Positions 18,945 to 29,300 are shown, counted from the first letter of the stretch. The stretch: 64,000 bases of DNA from Paracoccaceae bacterium (GCA_030148005.1 JASBUI010000019.1:144712-208711), one strand, 5' to 3'. Made by a program: numbers and translations. The notes: generated from the letters alone by a model not told the origin.

Positions 18945-20914
18945 TCTGCAGGAACCGCGCTGGCGGGCGATTTGCGCGCGCCGGCGGCCACACGGTAGCG
19001 GCGATCAGAAAGCGACAGCGCGCCGCCCAAGGCCATCAGGATGGCACCGCCCCAGATCCAGTTCGCAAAGGGCTTGATATAGCTGCGCACCGCCCAGGAT
19101 CCATTGGGTTGCGGATCGCCGATGACAACATAGACGTCGCTGAATACACCGTTCAGGATACCTGCTTCGGTCGTTGGCATGCCAGCGAAGGGGTAGAAAC
19201 GCCGCTCGGGCTCGACTGTGGCGATGACAGTGCCATCGCGGATGATGTCTACTTCGCCCATGTTCGACGTATAGTTCGGCCCGCGCACATCATGCACTTC
19301 GTTCAGGCGGATCTCATACTTGCCCAGTGGCAGGCTTTGGCCCGGCGACACGGCGCGAATATCTTCGACCTGCCATGCCAGAAGCGCCGAAATGGCAAAG
19401 ACCGTCACGCCAAATCCGCCATGCGCAACCGCTTTTCCTAGGTCTGCGCGAGGCAGGCGGGCGATCCGCACGAGGCGCTGAACCGGCGTGCCGCGCCCTG
19501 TGCGCATGCCGAGATCGATGGCGGCGCCAACGATCAGCCAAGTGCCCAGCATCACGCCGATGGGGCCCATTGCCGATTTGTCGTTCTGCATCGCCCAGAC
19601 AAGCGCAGCGGCGGCAACGGCAAGAGCCGCGGCCGGGATCAGGCGGGTGATCGCGCGCCCAAGTTTGCCGCGTTTCCACGGAAGGATCGCACCAATGGGC
19701 AAAATGGCACCAAGCACCAGAAAGAACGGCGCGGCGGCCATGTTAAAGAACGGCGCTCCGACCGACAGTTTGCGGCCAAAGGAAAGTTCCGCAACCAGCG
19801 GCCAGACGGTTCCGACAAAGACGACGAAACAGGTGACCGCCAAAAGGATGTTGTTCACAACCAGCGCGGATTCGCGGCTGACGACCCCAAAGGCGCCCTT
19901 GGCTTCCATCACCCGTGCACGCGCGGCGTATAGCGTCAGCGCGCCGCCCATGAAGACGCCGATGATGGCAAGGATGAACATGCCGCGCTCAGGATCGCTG
20001 GCAAAGGCATGCACGGATGTCAGAACACCCGAACGCACGATGAATGTACCGATCAGCGAAAAGCCAAAGGCCATGATCGCCAGAAGGATGGTCCAGCTTT
20101 TCAGCGACTCGCGTTTTTCCACCACGATGGCAGAGTGCAAAAGCGCCGCTGCCAGAAGCCATGGCATGAAGGATGCGTTCTCAACCGGGTCCCAGAACCA
20201 GAAGCCGCCCCAGCCAAGCTCATAGTAGGCCCACCAGCTTCCAAGGCCGATGCCGATGGTCAGAAAGACCCAGGCGGCAAGCGTCCACGGGCGCACCCAG
20301 CGCCCCCAAGCGGCATCAACGCGCCCTTCGATCAGCGCAGCTACTGCAAAGCTGAAGGACACTGAAAGGCCGACATAGCCGAGGTAAAGGAAGGGGGGAT
20401 GGAAGGCCAAACCGGGGTCCTGAAGCAAGGGGTTCAGATCCTCACCGTCGAACGGCGGCGTGATCAGGCGCAGGAACGGGTTTGATGTAAAAAGGATAAA
20501 GGCCAGAAAGGCCGTCGCGATCGACGACTGCACGCCCAAAACACGAGCGCGCAAACTGGCCGGAAGATTCCCGCCAAACCAAGCGACCGAGGCGCCGAAA
20601 AGGCTTAGGATCAGCACCCAAAGCAAGAGCGAACCTTCATGGTTCCCCCAGACGCCCGAGATCTTGTAAAGCATCGGCTTAAGCGTGTGAGAGTTCAGAA
20701 CCACCAGCTTGAGCGAGAAGTCCGAGGTCACAAAGGCGATCGTCAGGGCCAGAAAGGAAAAGGCCACAAGGATCAGTTGCGCGGTTGCCGCCGGCTCTGC
20801 AATCGCCATCCATCGGTGCCAGCCTTTGGCGGCTCCGAACAGCGGGACAACGGTATTCACCACGGCAACGGCGAGGGCGAGGATAAGGGCGAAGTGGCCA
20901 AGCTCTGTAATCAT
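18941..20914 (-). CDS. ccmF: Heme lyase subunit CcmF
   Basis: CcmF (657 residues) is the large multi-spanning inner-membrane subunit that attaches heme to apocytochrome c. The tryptophan-rich WWD motif is seen as GSWWAYYELGWGGFWFWDPVENASFMPW, near residues 235-265. Many hydrophobic segments and the periplasmic C-terminal domain match the family. In most relatives ccmE-ccmF-ccmH is a compact cluster; here five genes of a different kind stand between ccmE and ccmF. AGGGTGG precedes the ATG. Confidence 0.95.
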   Translation of the reverse strand: MITELGHFALILALAVAVVNTVVPLFGAAKGWHRWMAIAEPAATAQLILVAFSFLALTIAFVTSDFSLKLVVLNSHTLKPMLYKISGVWGNHEGSLLLWVLILSLFGASVAWFGGNLPASLRARVLGVQSSIATAFLAFILFTSNPFLRLITPPFDGEDLNPLLQDPGLAFHPPFLYLGYVGLSVSFSFAVAALIEGRVDAAWGRWVRPWTLAAWVFLTIGIGLGSWWAYYELGWGGFWFWDPVENASFMPWLLAAALLHSAIVVEKRESLKSWTILLAIMAFGFSLIGTFIVRSGVLTSVHAFASDPERGMFILAIIGVFMGGALTLYAARARVMEAKGAFGVVSRESALVVNNILLAVTCFVVFVGTVWPLVAELSFGRKLSVGAPFFNMAAAPFFLVLGAILPIGAILPWKRGKLGRAITRLIPAAALAVAAAALVWAMQNDKSAMGPIGVMLGTWLIVGAAIDLGMRTGRGTPVQRLVRIARLPRADLGKAVAHGGFGVTVFAISALLAWQVEDIRAVSPGQSLPLGKYEIRLNEVHDVRGPNYTSNMGEVDIIRDGTVIATVEPERRFYPFAGMPTTEAGILNGVFSDVYVVIGDPQPNGSWAVRSYIKPFANWIWGGAILMALGGALSLSDRRYRVAAGARKSPASAVPAE

Positions 20915-21053
20915 GGCGCCACCCTAATCGCGGATCGCCTTCGGTCCAACAGGAAAGCGCGGTCGATATTGTCGCGGCACCTCACATTTTCGTAAGCGCC
21001 ATATCGGACGTCAGATCAGCGTTGATTTAAAGGGCTTGGGCGCCCGTTTGCCC

Positions 21054-21479
21054 CTACCCCGTCCAGCCCCAGACCATAAGAGAGATCAGCGTCGCGCCCC
21101 CGACAGGAAGCCAGAACACCTCTCGCGGGAGCGAAAGCGCCTGTTGGATCACCCGGAAATGCATCAGCGCGCCGACGATGTAGAGCGACAGAAAAACGAA
21201 CAGTGCCTTGTTGTCATGCATCACCTCAGGGCGGCCCAGCACATTAAAGCTCCACCACCAGCCCATGACCGATCCCGCACCGGCCCATGAGAACGCCATG
21301 CCAAGGGCCAGAGGCGTTGCCCGCACCCACCAAAGCCACAAAAAGGTCAGCGCAATGACCACGCCCATGATCGATATCGCGCCATAGCCAACCTTGTAGG
21401 TCGACGCATAGCCAAGCAGGTGCACGCCCAGTTCAAAGACCAGAACAAGACCCGCGAAAAGTACGATCGCTCGCTTCAT
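21054..21479 (-). CDS. Four-helix membrane protein of unknown function, last gene of the lysis-type cluster
   Basis: This 141-residue hydrophobic protein has about four membrane segments: VLFAGLVLVFELGVHLLG, AISIMGVVIALTFLWLWW, a GMAFSWAGAGSVMGWWW region, and two more hydrophobic stretches near the end (ALFVFLSLYIVGAL; VGGATLISLMVWGW). I do not recognise a family. The ATG at 21479 overlaps the stop of the preceding 43-residue ORF as ATGA, so it is translationally coupled to the holin cluster. A 139-bp gap then separates it from ccmF. A longer frame to 21602 exists but would overlap that small ORF completely. Confidence 0.65.
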   Translation of the reverse strand: MKRAIVLFAGLVLVFELGVHLLGYASTYKVGYGAISIMGVVIALTFLWLWWVRATPLALGMAFSWAGAGSVMGWWWSFNVLGRPEVMHDNKALFVFLSLYIVGALMHFRVIQQALSLPREVFWLPVGGATLISLMVWGWTG

Positions 21480-21607
21480 TTCTGCAAAACCTCTCTTAGT
21501 GCCGCATCCAGACCGGCAGCCGCGCTTTTGTGGCGGGCCATTGCCCGCTTCAGCCCCCGTTCGGTCAGGTGGTTGCGTAGGAAAACTCTCATTCGACGCC
21601 AAAACAT
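21476..21607 (-). CDS. Small basic protein (43 aa) between holin-like and membrane genes
   Basis: This short frame starts MFWRRMRVFLRN and ends ALREVLQK. The G-run AGGGGGGGA at the 3' end of the upstream 60-residue gene lies a few bases before its ATG at 21607, and its TGA overlaps the next start (ATGA). The tight coupling on both sides argues that it is translated. It is rich in Arg and Lys and is predicted helical, with no membrane segment. An internal ATG at 21592 would give 38 residues. Function is unknown; position suggests an accessory role in lysis. Confidence 0.5.
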   Translation of the reverse strand: MFWRRMRVFLRNHLTERGLKRAMARHKSAAAGLDAALREVLQK

Positions 21608-21611
21608 CGGC

Positions 21612-21794
21612 TTATCCCCCCCTTGGCAGGCGTTCCTTGATCAGCGTGGTCAGCTCGGCCAAAATCGTAGAGCTTTTGTTCAGCGCCTCGCGGATTGCCT
21701 GTTCTTTCTGGATGTCCCGCCACAGCAGATAGAAAACCAAAAGCGCCCATGGCCCGTTCTCGGTCAGGATGGCCGCCCATAAAGTGTCGCTCAT
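21612..21794 (-). CDS. Small single-TM holin-like protein (60 aa)
   Basis: This protein begins MSDTLWAAILTENGPWALLVFYLLWRDI-, giving one membrane helix (about 15-26) followed by a charged, amphipathic helix ending in KERLPRGG. The layout resembles small BhlA-like or accessory holins of phages. The start overlaps the stop of the 3-TM holin gene by four bases (ATGA). It lies second after the endolysin in the coupled cluster, which supports an accessory lysis or signalling role. It is too short for a firm family assignment. Confidence 0.6.
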   Translation of the reverse strand: MSDTLWAAILTENGPWALLVFYLLWRDIQKEQAIREALNKSSTILAELTTLIKERLPRGG

Positions 21795-22345
21795 GCCCCG
21801 GCCCGCCATTCTTCCAAGGCGGCATTGGCGCCGGGCGCCGCGCTCGGCGCGCCATCCTCCGGCTGATCGGCGCCTTCCCGGCCCAGTTCCTGCAAGGCCT
21901 CGATGTTGCGCGTGACACTGGCGGCGTGCAGCATTGTCGCCGCGATAGAGCGTTGAAATGCCTGGCCCTTCATCTGGTGACGGGCGCCGAAGTAGAATGA
22001 GACGATAACCCCCAAGAGCCACCAAAGCGGCTCAGGAACAAGGGCAATGCCCTGCATCCGGGCGGCAAACCAGATCGGATCGATCATCGCGGCCGCAAAA
22101 AGGGCAAGCGTTCCCAGTGCCAGCGCCGGGCGCGGCAAGCGGTTGATCGCGTCCATGACACGGTCGAACACGCCTGTGGTGGGCGATGCAAACTCGCGCG
22201 CGAACTGCTCCAGCGCCTCGCCCCGAAGGCCGAAATCGCGCAGGGCGGCGGCTTCGGCGTTTTCGCGAAAGACCTCGGCGGTTTCCTTGACGGTATTTCG
22301 CCCGCCGCCAAACAACAGACGCAGCACAGCTTCGATCATCCCCAT
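21791..22345 (-). CDS. 3-TM family holin
   Basis: This 184-residue protein has an N-terminal amphipathic part, hydrophobic segments PALALGTLALFAAAMIDPIWF and PLWWLLGVIVSFYFGARH (about residues 70-125) and a hydrophilic C-terminal tail rich in Ala, Pro and Glu. It resembles the 3-TM holin family found beside GH108 endolysins and in gene transfer agent lysis modules of Rhodobacterales. Holins open the inner membrane so that endolysin reaches the wall. The start overlaps the endolysin gene by 10 bases, and the end overlaps the 60-residue gene by four. Confidence 0.75.
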   Translation of the reverse strand: MGMIEAVLRLLFGGGRNTVKETAEVFRENAEAAALRDFGLRGEALEQFAREFASPTTGVFDRVMDAINRLPRPALALGTLALFAAAMIDPIWFAARMQGIALVPEPLWWLLGVIVSFYFGARHQMKGQAFQRSIAATMLHAASVTRNIEALQELGREGADQPEDGAPSAAPGANAALEEWRAGA

Positions 22346-22947
22346 GATGCCACCCGCGCGCTGTGCTCCGTCTCGCTTAACCAGAAGCGGGGCGAGATAA
22401 AGTTTTCGGCCCGCGTGATCCAGCCGCCCTTGCCGCCACTGCGGCGCCGGGCGAACTTGCGCAGCGACGGGCGCCGGTCGCCCAGTGAATAGTAATAGTT
22501 GCGCCGCGCGATCCCGTAGGCATCTGCCAGATGCTCAGGCGCACGGGCGGCTGCAAGCGCGGCGGCCTCGGCGGTTTGGGGCCCGACGATGCCATCAACC
22601 GCGACGCTTAGCCCCATGTCCCGAAGCAGCCTTTGCAGGATTTTGACCGCGTTGGCGCCCGAATTGACGTACATATCGAAGACGCTTGCCTGAATCGCTT
22701 CGGGCAGTTTCGCCAGTTTCGGGCCCTCGAAATAGTGGCGCAGAAAGATGTCCACCGCATCCTTGCGGGTCAGCTTGCGCACATCGCTTTGGGTGATCCG
22801 ACCGTCGCCATCAAGGTCCAGCCCAAGGCGCCGCATGGTGGCCAATGTGACGCCCATGTTCGTGGCCCCGCCGGGATCGTCGGGGTCATTCACATAGCCG
22901 CCTTCGCGGGCCACGATCTCTTCGGCAATCTTGCGGACCGACAGCAT
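22336..22947 (-). CDS. GH108 endolysin (N-acetylmuramidase)
   Basis: This 203-residue muramidase has the GH108 catalytic motif REGGYVNDPDDPGGATNMGVT, with E15 the expected acid/base. A peptidoglycan-binding-like C-terminal part includes VDGIVGPQTAEAA. Residues D44-D55 (DLDGDGRITQSD) read as an EF-hand-type calcium loop. It cleaves the glycan strands of the cell wall. There is no signal peptide, consistent with export through the adjacent holin. GAGGAGG precedes the ATG. With the holin it forms a lysis pair; in Rhodobacter capsulatus a similar unlinked pair releases gene transfer agent particles. Confidence 0.82.
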   Translation of the reverse strand: MLSVRKIAEEIVAREGGYVNDPDDPGGATNMGVTLATMRRLGLDLDGDGRITQSDVRKLTRKDAVDIFLRHYFEGPKLAKLPEAIQASVFDMYVNSGANAVKILQRLLRDMGLSVAVDGIVGPQTAEAAALAAARAPEHLADAYGIARRNYYYSLGDRRPSLRKFARRRSGGKGGWITRAENFISPRFWLSETEHSARVASWG

Positions 22948-23027
22948 CCCAGCCGCCTCCTCTGCGCTGTTTACAACGCCGGAAAGCTTGCTGAGATTTG
23001 GTTAATTTGTGCCTGTGGCAGCGAACG

Positions 23028-23471
23028 CTAGTTCGAGGCTTCCTTGTAGACACCCTGTTCCTTCAGGGCGTCAATAACCTCGCGCGGCATGTAGGTCTCG
23101 TCATGCTTTGCAAGGATTTCAGTGGCTTGGAAGGTGCCATCAATGTACTGGCCAAGCCCGACCATGCCTTCGCCCTCTTTGAAAAGGTCAGGCAGGATGC
23201 CGGTAAAGGCCACCGGGATCACCGCGTTTCCATCGGTGACCTGAAACTCGATCTTGCCGCCCTCGTTCTTGACGATGCTGCCTTGCGCCACAAGACCGCC
23301 AATGCGGAAAACCTCGTTCGGCAGTGGCGGCGCTTCGGCCACCTGAGTGGGGCTTCGGAAGAAATTGATCCCGTCGCGCATCGCGTAACCGATCAATCCC
23401 GTCGAAACGACCAGCGCAATCGTAGCCAGCGCAATGATCTGTATTCGGCGTTTTTTCTTAAGACCCTTCAT
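23028..23471 (-). CDS. ccmE: Heme chaperone CcmE
   Basis: CcmE (147 residues) carries heme in the periplasm from the CcmABCD complex to CcmF. It has an N-terminal basic stretch (KGLKKKRRIQ), one membrane anchor, an OB-fold and the covalent heme motif HDETY (H123, Y127). The start at 23471 is preceded by AAAGGTGCCCC; a longer frame from 23501 is less likely. It follows argC by 10 bases. The lysis-type cluster follows 80 bases after its stop. Confidence 0.95.
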   Translation of the reverse strand: MKGLKKKRRIQIIALATIALVVSTGLIGYAMRDGINFFRSPTQVAEAPPLPNEVFRIGGLVAQGSIVKNEGGKIEFQVTDGNAVIPVAFTGILPDLFKEGEGMVGLGQYIDGTFQATEILAKHDETYMPREVIDALKEQGVYKEASN

Positions 23472-23481
23472 GGGGCACCTT

Positions 23482-24510
23482 TCAGGGGAACATTGGCGCA
23501 AGCATCAGCCCGGCCGTTTCATCTTCGCCCAACATTAAATTCGCATTTTGTAATGCTTGTCCAGAGGACCCTTTGGTCAAGTTGTCCAAAGTGGCGATGA
23601 CAATTGCGCGACCAGAGATCCGGTCAGCCGTCACGCCGATATGCACAAAGTTGGATCCGCGCACATGGTGGGTCGAAGGCAACTCGCCCATCGGCAGGGT
23701 CACGACAAAGGGTTCATCGGCGTAGGCATCGGCCAAAGTCTGATGCACCTTGCCTGCGTCACCCTTGACGTAAACGGTTGCCAAAATCCCGCGATTTGCG
23801 GGGATCAGGTGCGGCGTGAACTGAACTTTCACCTCGCGCCCGGCGACGCGGCTGAACTCTTGATCAAACTCGCCCAAATGCCGGTGCGTGCCGCCAGCCG
23901 AATAGGCGCGATAGCCTTCGGAAACCTCGGCGTGAAGAAGCCCTTCTTTCAGCGCCCGCCCTGCCCCGGAAACCCCGGCCTTGAGATCGATGATGATGTC
24001 GTCCAGATCGATCACCCCTGCCTTAATCAAGGGCACAAGGGCAAACTGGCCCGTGGCCGCGTTGCACCCGGTGCCTGCAACCAGACGCGCGCCAGCGATT
24101 TCGGCCCGGTAAAACTCGGTCAGGCCATAGACGGCCTCGGCCTGCAGCTCCAGCTGCGCATGTGGCTTGCCGTACCACTTGGCATAGGCCTCGGGGTCGC
24201 GCAGCCGGAAGTCGGCCGAAAGATCAACGATCTTCAAATCGCGCGGCAGCGTGGCGATAACGGCCTGGCTTGTGGCATGGGGCAGCGCGCAAAAGGCAAG
24301 ATCGACGCCCGAGAAATCAATCTCTTCGATCTTTTGCAGCACGGGCAGGCCCAAGTGGCGCAGATGGGGGAAAACCTCATGCATCTGCTGGCCCGCCTTG
24401 CGGTCACCTGACAGGGCGACGATCTGCATGCTGGGATGGGTTGCGATCAGCCGGACAAGTTCGGCCCCGGTATAGCCGGACGCACCAAGAATGGCGATTT
24501 TATGGGTCAT
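23482..24510 (-). CDS. argC: N-acetyl-gamma-glutamyl-phosphate reductase
   Basis: ArgC (342 residues) reduces N-acetylglutamyl phosphate to the semialdehyde with NADPH, the third step of arginine synthesis. The N-terminal Rossmann motif [13 protein letters not shown] and the catalytic cysteine C149 in [11 protein letters not shown] are visible, along with the HxxE-type stretch ending [16 protein letters not shown]. The length is normal for the type 1 enzyme. It lies directly upstream of ccmE on the same strand, an order common in Rhodobacterales. Confidence 0.95.
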   Translation of the reverse strand: MTHKIAILGASGYTGAELVRLIATHPSMQIVALSGDRKAGQQMHEVFPHLRHLGLPVLQKIEEIDFSGVDLAFCALPHATSQAVIATLPRDLKIVDLSADFRLRDPEAYAKWYGKPHAQLELQAEAVYGLTEFYRAEIAGARLVAGTGCNAATGQFALVPLIKAGVIDLDDIIIDLKAGVSGAGRALKEGLLHAEVSEGYRAYSAGGTHRHLGEFDQEFSRVAGREVKVQFTPHLIPANRGILATVYVKGDAGKVHQTLADAYADEPFVVTLPMGELPSTHHVRGSNFVHIGVTADRISGRAIVIATLDNLTKGSSGQALQNANLMLGEDETAGLMLAPMFP

Positions 24511-24567
24511 TTTGACTTCCGTGAAATTTTCAGTGGCGATTTAAGACAGAATGCGATGCCCCTGCAA

Positions 24568-25380
24568 TCAGGCGGCAATGAATTCGATCTTTCGTCGCAG
24601 AAACTGTGTTGCCTTGTCGGACACCCGCTTGGGATCGCCAGTGGTCAGGTAATAGCTTTCGGTACCCGGCCCCTTCATCTTGGGGTGACGTTCAAGATAG
24701 TCGGCAAGGCTTTCGGCCACCAGATCGGCCTGCGAAAACACCTTGACCTGCGGGCCCAGCGCATTGCGGAACTCGTTTTCCATCAGCGGGTAATGGGTGC
24801 AGCCAAGGATCGCTGCTTCCGGCTTTGGCATCCGCCGCTTCAGCGCCTCGACATGCGAATTGACCAGCGCTTCGGCAAGGATTAGATCACCGTCCTCGAT
24901 CGCATCCACGACACCGCCGCAGGGCTGCGCCTCGACATCGACACCGATGGCGCGAAAGGCCAGTTCACGCTGAAAGGCGCGGCTTGAAACGGTCGCGGGC
25001 GTGGCAAAAAGCGCCACATGCTTGACCGCAACCTCGCGCGGGGGGGAATTGTCACCCCATTGCCGCTCTGTCAGCGCCTCGATCAGCGGCACGAAAACGC
25101 CCAGAACACGCTTGTCGCTTGGAACCCAGGATTCCTGCATGCGCCGCAGCGCCGCCGCCGATGCGGTGTTGCAGGCAAGGATCACCAGATCACAACCTGC
25201 ATCCCAAAGACGTTCAACCGCCTTGCAGGTCAGGTCATAGACGTCATCGGCATCGCGCACGCCATAGGGCGCATGAGCACTGTCGCCCAGATAGACGAAA
25301 GCGGTGTCCGGCAAGCGCTTGCGCACTGCCTCAAGGACGGTCAAACCGCCCAGTCCACTATCAAAAACCCCTACGGCCAT
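24568..25380 (-). CDS. murI: Glutamate racemase
   Basis: MurI (270 residues) converts L- to D-glutamate for peptidoglycan in a cofactor-independent reaction with two cysteines. The first is C70 in [12 protein letters not shown] and the second lies in [10 protein letters not shown], near residue 195. The N-terminus [14 protein letters not shown] is a hallmark. It has the usual family length. The acyltransferase gene ends only six bases upstream of its start, so the two are probably cotranscribed. Confidence 0.95.
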   Translation of the reverse strand: MAVGVFDSGLGGLTVLEAVRKRLPDTAFVYLGDSAHAPYGVRDADDVYDLTCKAVERLWDAGCDLVILACNTASAAALRRMQESWVPSDKRVLGVFVPLIEALTERQWGDNSPPREVAVKHVALFATPATVSSRAFQRELAFRAIGVDVEAQPCGGVVDAIEDGDLILAEALVNSHVEALKRRMPKPEAAILGCTHYPLMENEFRNALGPQVKVFSQADLVAESLADYLERHPKMKGPGTESYYLTTGDPKRVSDKATQFLRRKIEFIAA

Positions 25381-25386
25381 TGGTTG

Positions 25387-26262
25387 CTATGCCTTGTAAC
25401 GTGCTTCAAACTCAAAGCCGTAGCCAAGCGATGGCAGCGGCTTTCGGGAAAGCTCATACGTGGCTTTGCGCAAGAAATCCATCGTCTCTTTGGCATCGCC
25501 TTCCAAAGAGCGAAGTTTGCCTTCGTCAATGGGTTCTCCGATAACCACACGGACCGGCTCATCGACGCGCGCGCGGAACTCATTGATCAAAAGCGCAAGG
25601 CGCAGCGTCTGGTGCAAGTGGCTGGCGATCTGAAATAGGCGAGAGTTGTGGCCTTCAAAGAAAACCGGAACGACGCGCGCGCCCGAACGCGCCACAAGCT
25701 TGGCGGTGAACGAACGCCAACCGGGATCCATCGGCATGCCAAAAGGCCGGTTTGAGGTGGAAACCGTGCCGCCGGGGAAAATGCCAATCGCGCCGCCTTT
25801 TTCCAGATAATCCAGCGCGCTATTTCGGGTTTCGATGTTCCTGCAGACGGCCTCTTTCGTGCCGTCAAAGTATATCGGCAGGATCACATGGTTCAGATCG
25901 GCCGATTTGCGAAAGACCCGGTGCGCCAGAATGCGGAAATCGGGGCGTGTGGCCGACAGGATCCGGCCCATCATCAGCCCGTCCAGAATGCCGTATGGGT
26001 GGTTTGCGATCAGAACAAGCGGCCCCTCGGCGGGGATATTGGCAAGCGATCCTGCGGTGATATCCAGCGTCAGGCCATAGCGCTCGCACATCACCGTCCA
26101 AAAATCGCGCCCGTTGGCCACTTCCTCTTCATAGCCCTTTGCGCGGCGGATCAGCCGGATACGTCCGGTAGAGTTTTCAACCAGCCGGATCAGGGTGCGC
26201 CCGCCGCGCGATGCGGCGGAACTGGCATAGCTTATCTCACGTGCGGCATCTGCGGGTGGCAA
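25387..26262 (-). CDS. Lysophospholipid acyltransferase family protein (HX5D type)
   Basis: This 291-residue PlsC-superfamily enzyme has the acyltransferase block I as NHPYGILDG, i.e. His-x5-Asp rather than the usual His-x4-Asp. That spacing is typical of the hemolysin/ornithine-lipid type. Block III-like GIFPGGTVST is present. The likely reaction is acyl transfer to a lysolipid (phospholipid or ornithine lipid) at the inner membrane. The start codon is TTG, with GGAG seven bases upstream and no better ATG nearby. It is followed after six bases by murI. Confidence 0.78.
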   Translation of the reverse strand: MPPADAAREISYASSAASRGGRTLIRLVENSTGRIRLIRRAKGYEEEVANGRDFWTVMCERYGLTLDITAGSLANIPAEGPLVLIANHPYGILDGLMMGRILSATRPDFRILAHRVFRKSADLNHVILPIYFDGTKEAVCRNIETRNSALDYLEKGGAIGIFPGGTVSTSNRPFGMPMDPGWRSFTAKLVARSGARVVPVFFEGHNSRLFQIASHLHQTLRLALLINEFRARVDEPVRVVIGEPIDEGKLRSLEGDAKETMDFLRKATYELSRKPLPSLGYGFEFEARYKA

Positions 26263-26354
26263 GGTCTGGCTCCGTTGCGGTCATGGGCGACTTAACTTTT
26301 GCCAGCCCAACTAACCAGTGGGCATGTCGACTTTGTGAAGCCGCCCCCGCGCCG

Positions 26355-29300
26355 TCATTCAGCGGCAATCCTTTCGCCATCGCCCTGTCGCAACTGGGCC
26401 AATAGCGCCTCGCGCCGCTTGGCCGCCTTTAGTGCGTTGGCCTGTTTTACCGGGCCAAACCCGCGTATCTGAAGCGGCAGTTCGGCCAATTCCAGACAGG
26501 TCTTGCGCGAGGTTTCGGCAAAGGCGGCCAGCACCTCTTCCATATCGGCCATATATTCGGTGATCAGCGCGCGCTCCATCTTGCGCTCGGCCGAATAGCC
26601 GAAGGGATCGAAGGGCGTGCCGCGCAGGAACTTCAGCCGGGCCAGCGGTGACCACATGCGATCAATCCAGCCGCCAAAGGCGCGCTTTTTGGGCCGCCCG
26701 CCGACGGTCTTGCCGCTCAGGATCGGCGGGGCCAGATGGTATGTCAGCTTCACATCGCCATCAAACTCGGCCTGAACCTTCGCGCGGGTAGACCGCAAAA
26801 GGCGCGCGACCTCATATTCATCCTTGTAGGACAAAAGCTTGTGCAGGCCCTTGGCGACAGCCGTCTTCAGGTCCCTGTCTTCAAAGCGATCGACAAACTG
26901 GCGGTACTTGCGCGCCAGACGGCCCGATTGATAGGCGGCCAGATGATCGGCGCGGAAGTCAATCTGTTCTTCCAACGATTTGGGAAGCTCGGTCACATTG
27001 GGCGCCTGCGCCCTTTCGGCATCGGCGGGGTAAAGCGCCGCCCAGCGCCCATATTCAAAGGCTTTCTTGTTGCCTTCAACCGCTGCCTTGTTCAGCTCGA
27101 TCGCGCGCTGGATCGCCTCATGGCCAAGCGGGATCATCCCAAGCTGCCATGCCGCGCCAAGGATCATCATGTTCGAGAATATGGAATCGCCCAGCAGCGC
27201 CTTTGCCAATGCACTTGCATCGAACATGGTAAGCCGCTCTTTCAGCCGCGCCTCAAGCGCCAGCGACAGCCGGTCAGTGGGCAGGTGAAACTCGGTATTG
27301 CGGGTGAAATCGCCCGTAATGATTTCGTGGCTGTTGACGACCGCGCCGGTTTTTCCGGTCTGCATCAGGCCCAGCGTCTTGGCACCGGCGCTGACCACAA
27401 GATCGCCACCGATCACCGTGTCAGCCTCGGCCGTGGCCACGCGGATCGCGCTTATATCCTCTGGCTTTTCGGCGATCCGGCAATGGATGTGCACCGCCCC
27501 GCCCTTTTGCGCCAGACCGGCCATTTCGATCATACCCGCGCCCTTGCCATCAAGATGCGCGGCCATGCTCAGAATGGCGCCGACCGTCACCACACCGGTG
27601 CCGCCAACGCCGGTGATCACGACGTTGAACGTGCCGTTGATGGGCGGCAAGGCCGGTTGCGGCAGTTGCGGAAGCGAGACCTCTGTCACCGGTTCCTTGC
27701 GGATCTTGGCGCCCTCGATCGTGACAAATGACGGGCAGAACCCGTTCACGCAGGAAAAGTCCTTGTTACAGGACGACTGGTCGATGGCGCGCTTGCGCCC
27801 CAGTTCGGTTTCAACCGGCACGATCGAGACACAGTTCGACTGAACCCCGCAATCGCCGCAGCCCTCGCAGACATCCGTGTTGATGAAAACCCGCTTGTCG
27901 GGGTCCGGGAACTGGCCGCGCTTGCGCCGCCTGCGCTTTTCAGCGGCGCAGGTCTGAATGTACAAAATGGCCGATACGCCCTTGATCTTGCTGAACTCTT
28001 CCTGCACGCGCATCAGATCTTCGCGCGGATGGCTTGGCATTCCCTTGGGAAACTGGGACAGGTCGATCTCTTCTTTTTCGTCGTAGACGATGGCGACGTG
28101 ATTGACCCCCATCGCCTGAAGTTCGCGCGCGATCTGGGCGGCCGACAGATCGCCATCGTTCTTCTGGCCCCCCGTCATCGCCACCGCATCATTGTAGAGG
28201 ATCTTGTAGGTGATGTTCGTATTGGCGATCAAAGCGGCGCGGATGGCCTGAACGCCCGAGTGGTTATAGGTGCCATCGCCAAGGTTCTGAAAGACATGCT
28301 CGCGGTTGGAAAAGAGCGACTCGCCGATCCAGTTGGCGCCCTCACCCCCCATATGGGTAAAGCCCAGCGTTTCGCGGTCCATCCACTGCACCATATAGTG
28401 ACAGCCGATCCCGGCATAAGCGCGGCTTCCGTCCGGCACTTTGGTGGAACTGTTATGCGGGCAGCCTGAACAGAAATACGGCAGACGTGATGCGATTTCC
28501 TTGGCGTTGTCATTGCGGCGTGCGTCTTCCAGCTTGGCAAGCGCGGCCTTAAGGCTCTCTGTCTCGCGCCCCTCTTCGATCAGGATACTGCCCAGCTTTT
28601 CGGCAACCTGGATCGGATCGAGGGCAAAGCGCGTGGGGAAAAGTTCAAGCCGGCGACCATGCTCCCATGTGTCACCCTTGTGCCAGCCATAAACGCGGCG
28701 GCCATTTCGGTCGTCGAAAACCGCTTCCTTGATCTGAACTTCGATCAGCTTGCGCTTTTCCTCGACGACGACGATCAGTTCCAGCCCCTCGGCCCATTCA
28801 TGGAAGGTATCCATGTCCAGCGGCCATGTCTGACCGACTTTGTAGGTCGTGATGCCAAGGCGGTTCGCCTCGGCCTCGTCTATGCCCAGAAGGGACAGCG
28901 CATGCACCAGATCAAGCCAGTTCTTGCCAGCGGCCACGAAACCGATCTTGGCGCCCGGCTTGCCCCAGACACGTTTGTCGATGCGGTTGGCGCGGGCAAA
29001 GGCCTCTGCGGCGAAACGCTTGTAGTCGATCATCCGCGTCTCTTGCGCGACCGGCGTGTCCACAAGGCGGATGTTAAGGCCTCCCTCGGGCATATCGAAC
29101 TGAGGCGTGACAAAACTCATACGGTCCGGGCGGCCATCAACGACGGCGGTTGCCTCGACTGTATCCTTCATGGTCTTCAGCCCAACCCAGACACCGGCAA
29201 AGCGCGACAGGGCCCAGCCATAAAGGCCATAGTCCAGTATTTCCTGCACGCCCGCGGGCGAAACGATGGGCATATAGGCATCCAGCATGGCCCAGTCGGA

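Noticed and set aside
21054..22947. Prophage
   Set aside because: Only lysis-type genes are present; there is no integrase, repressor, capsid, tail or packaging gene, and the cluster sits inside a conserved ccm locus.
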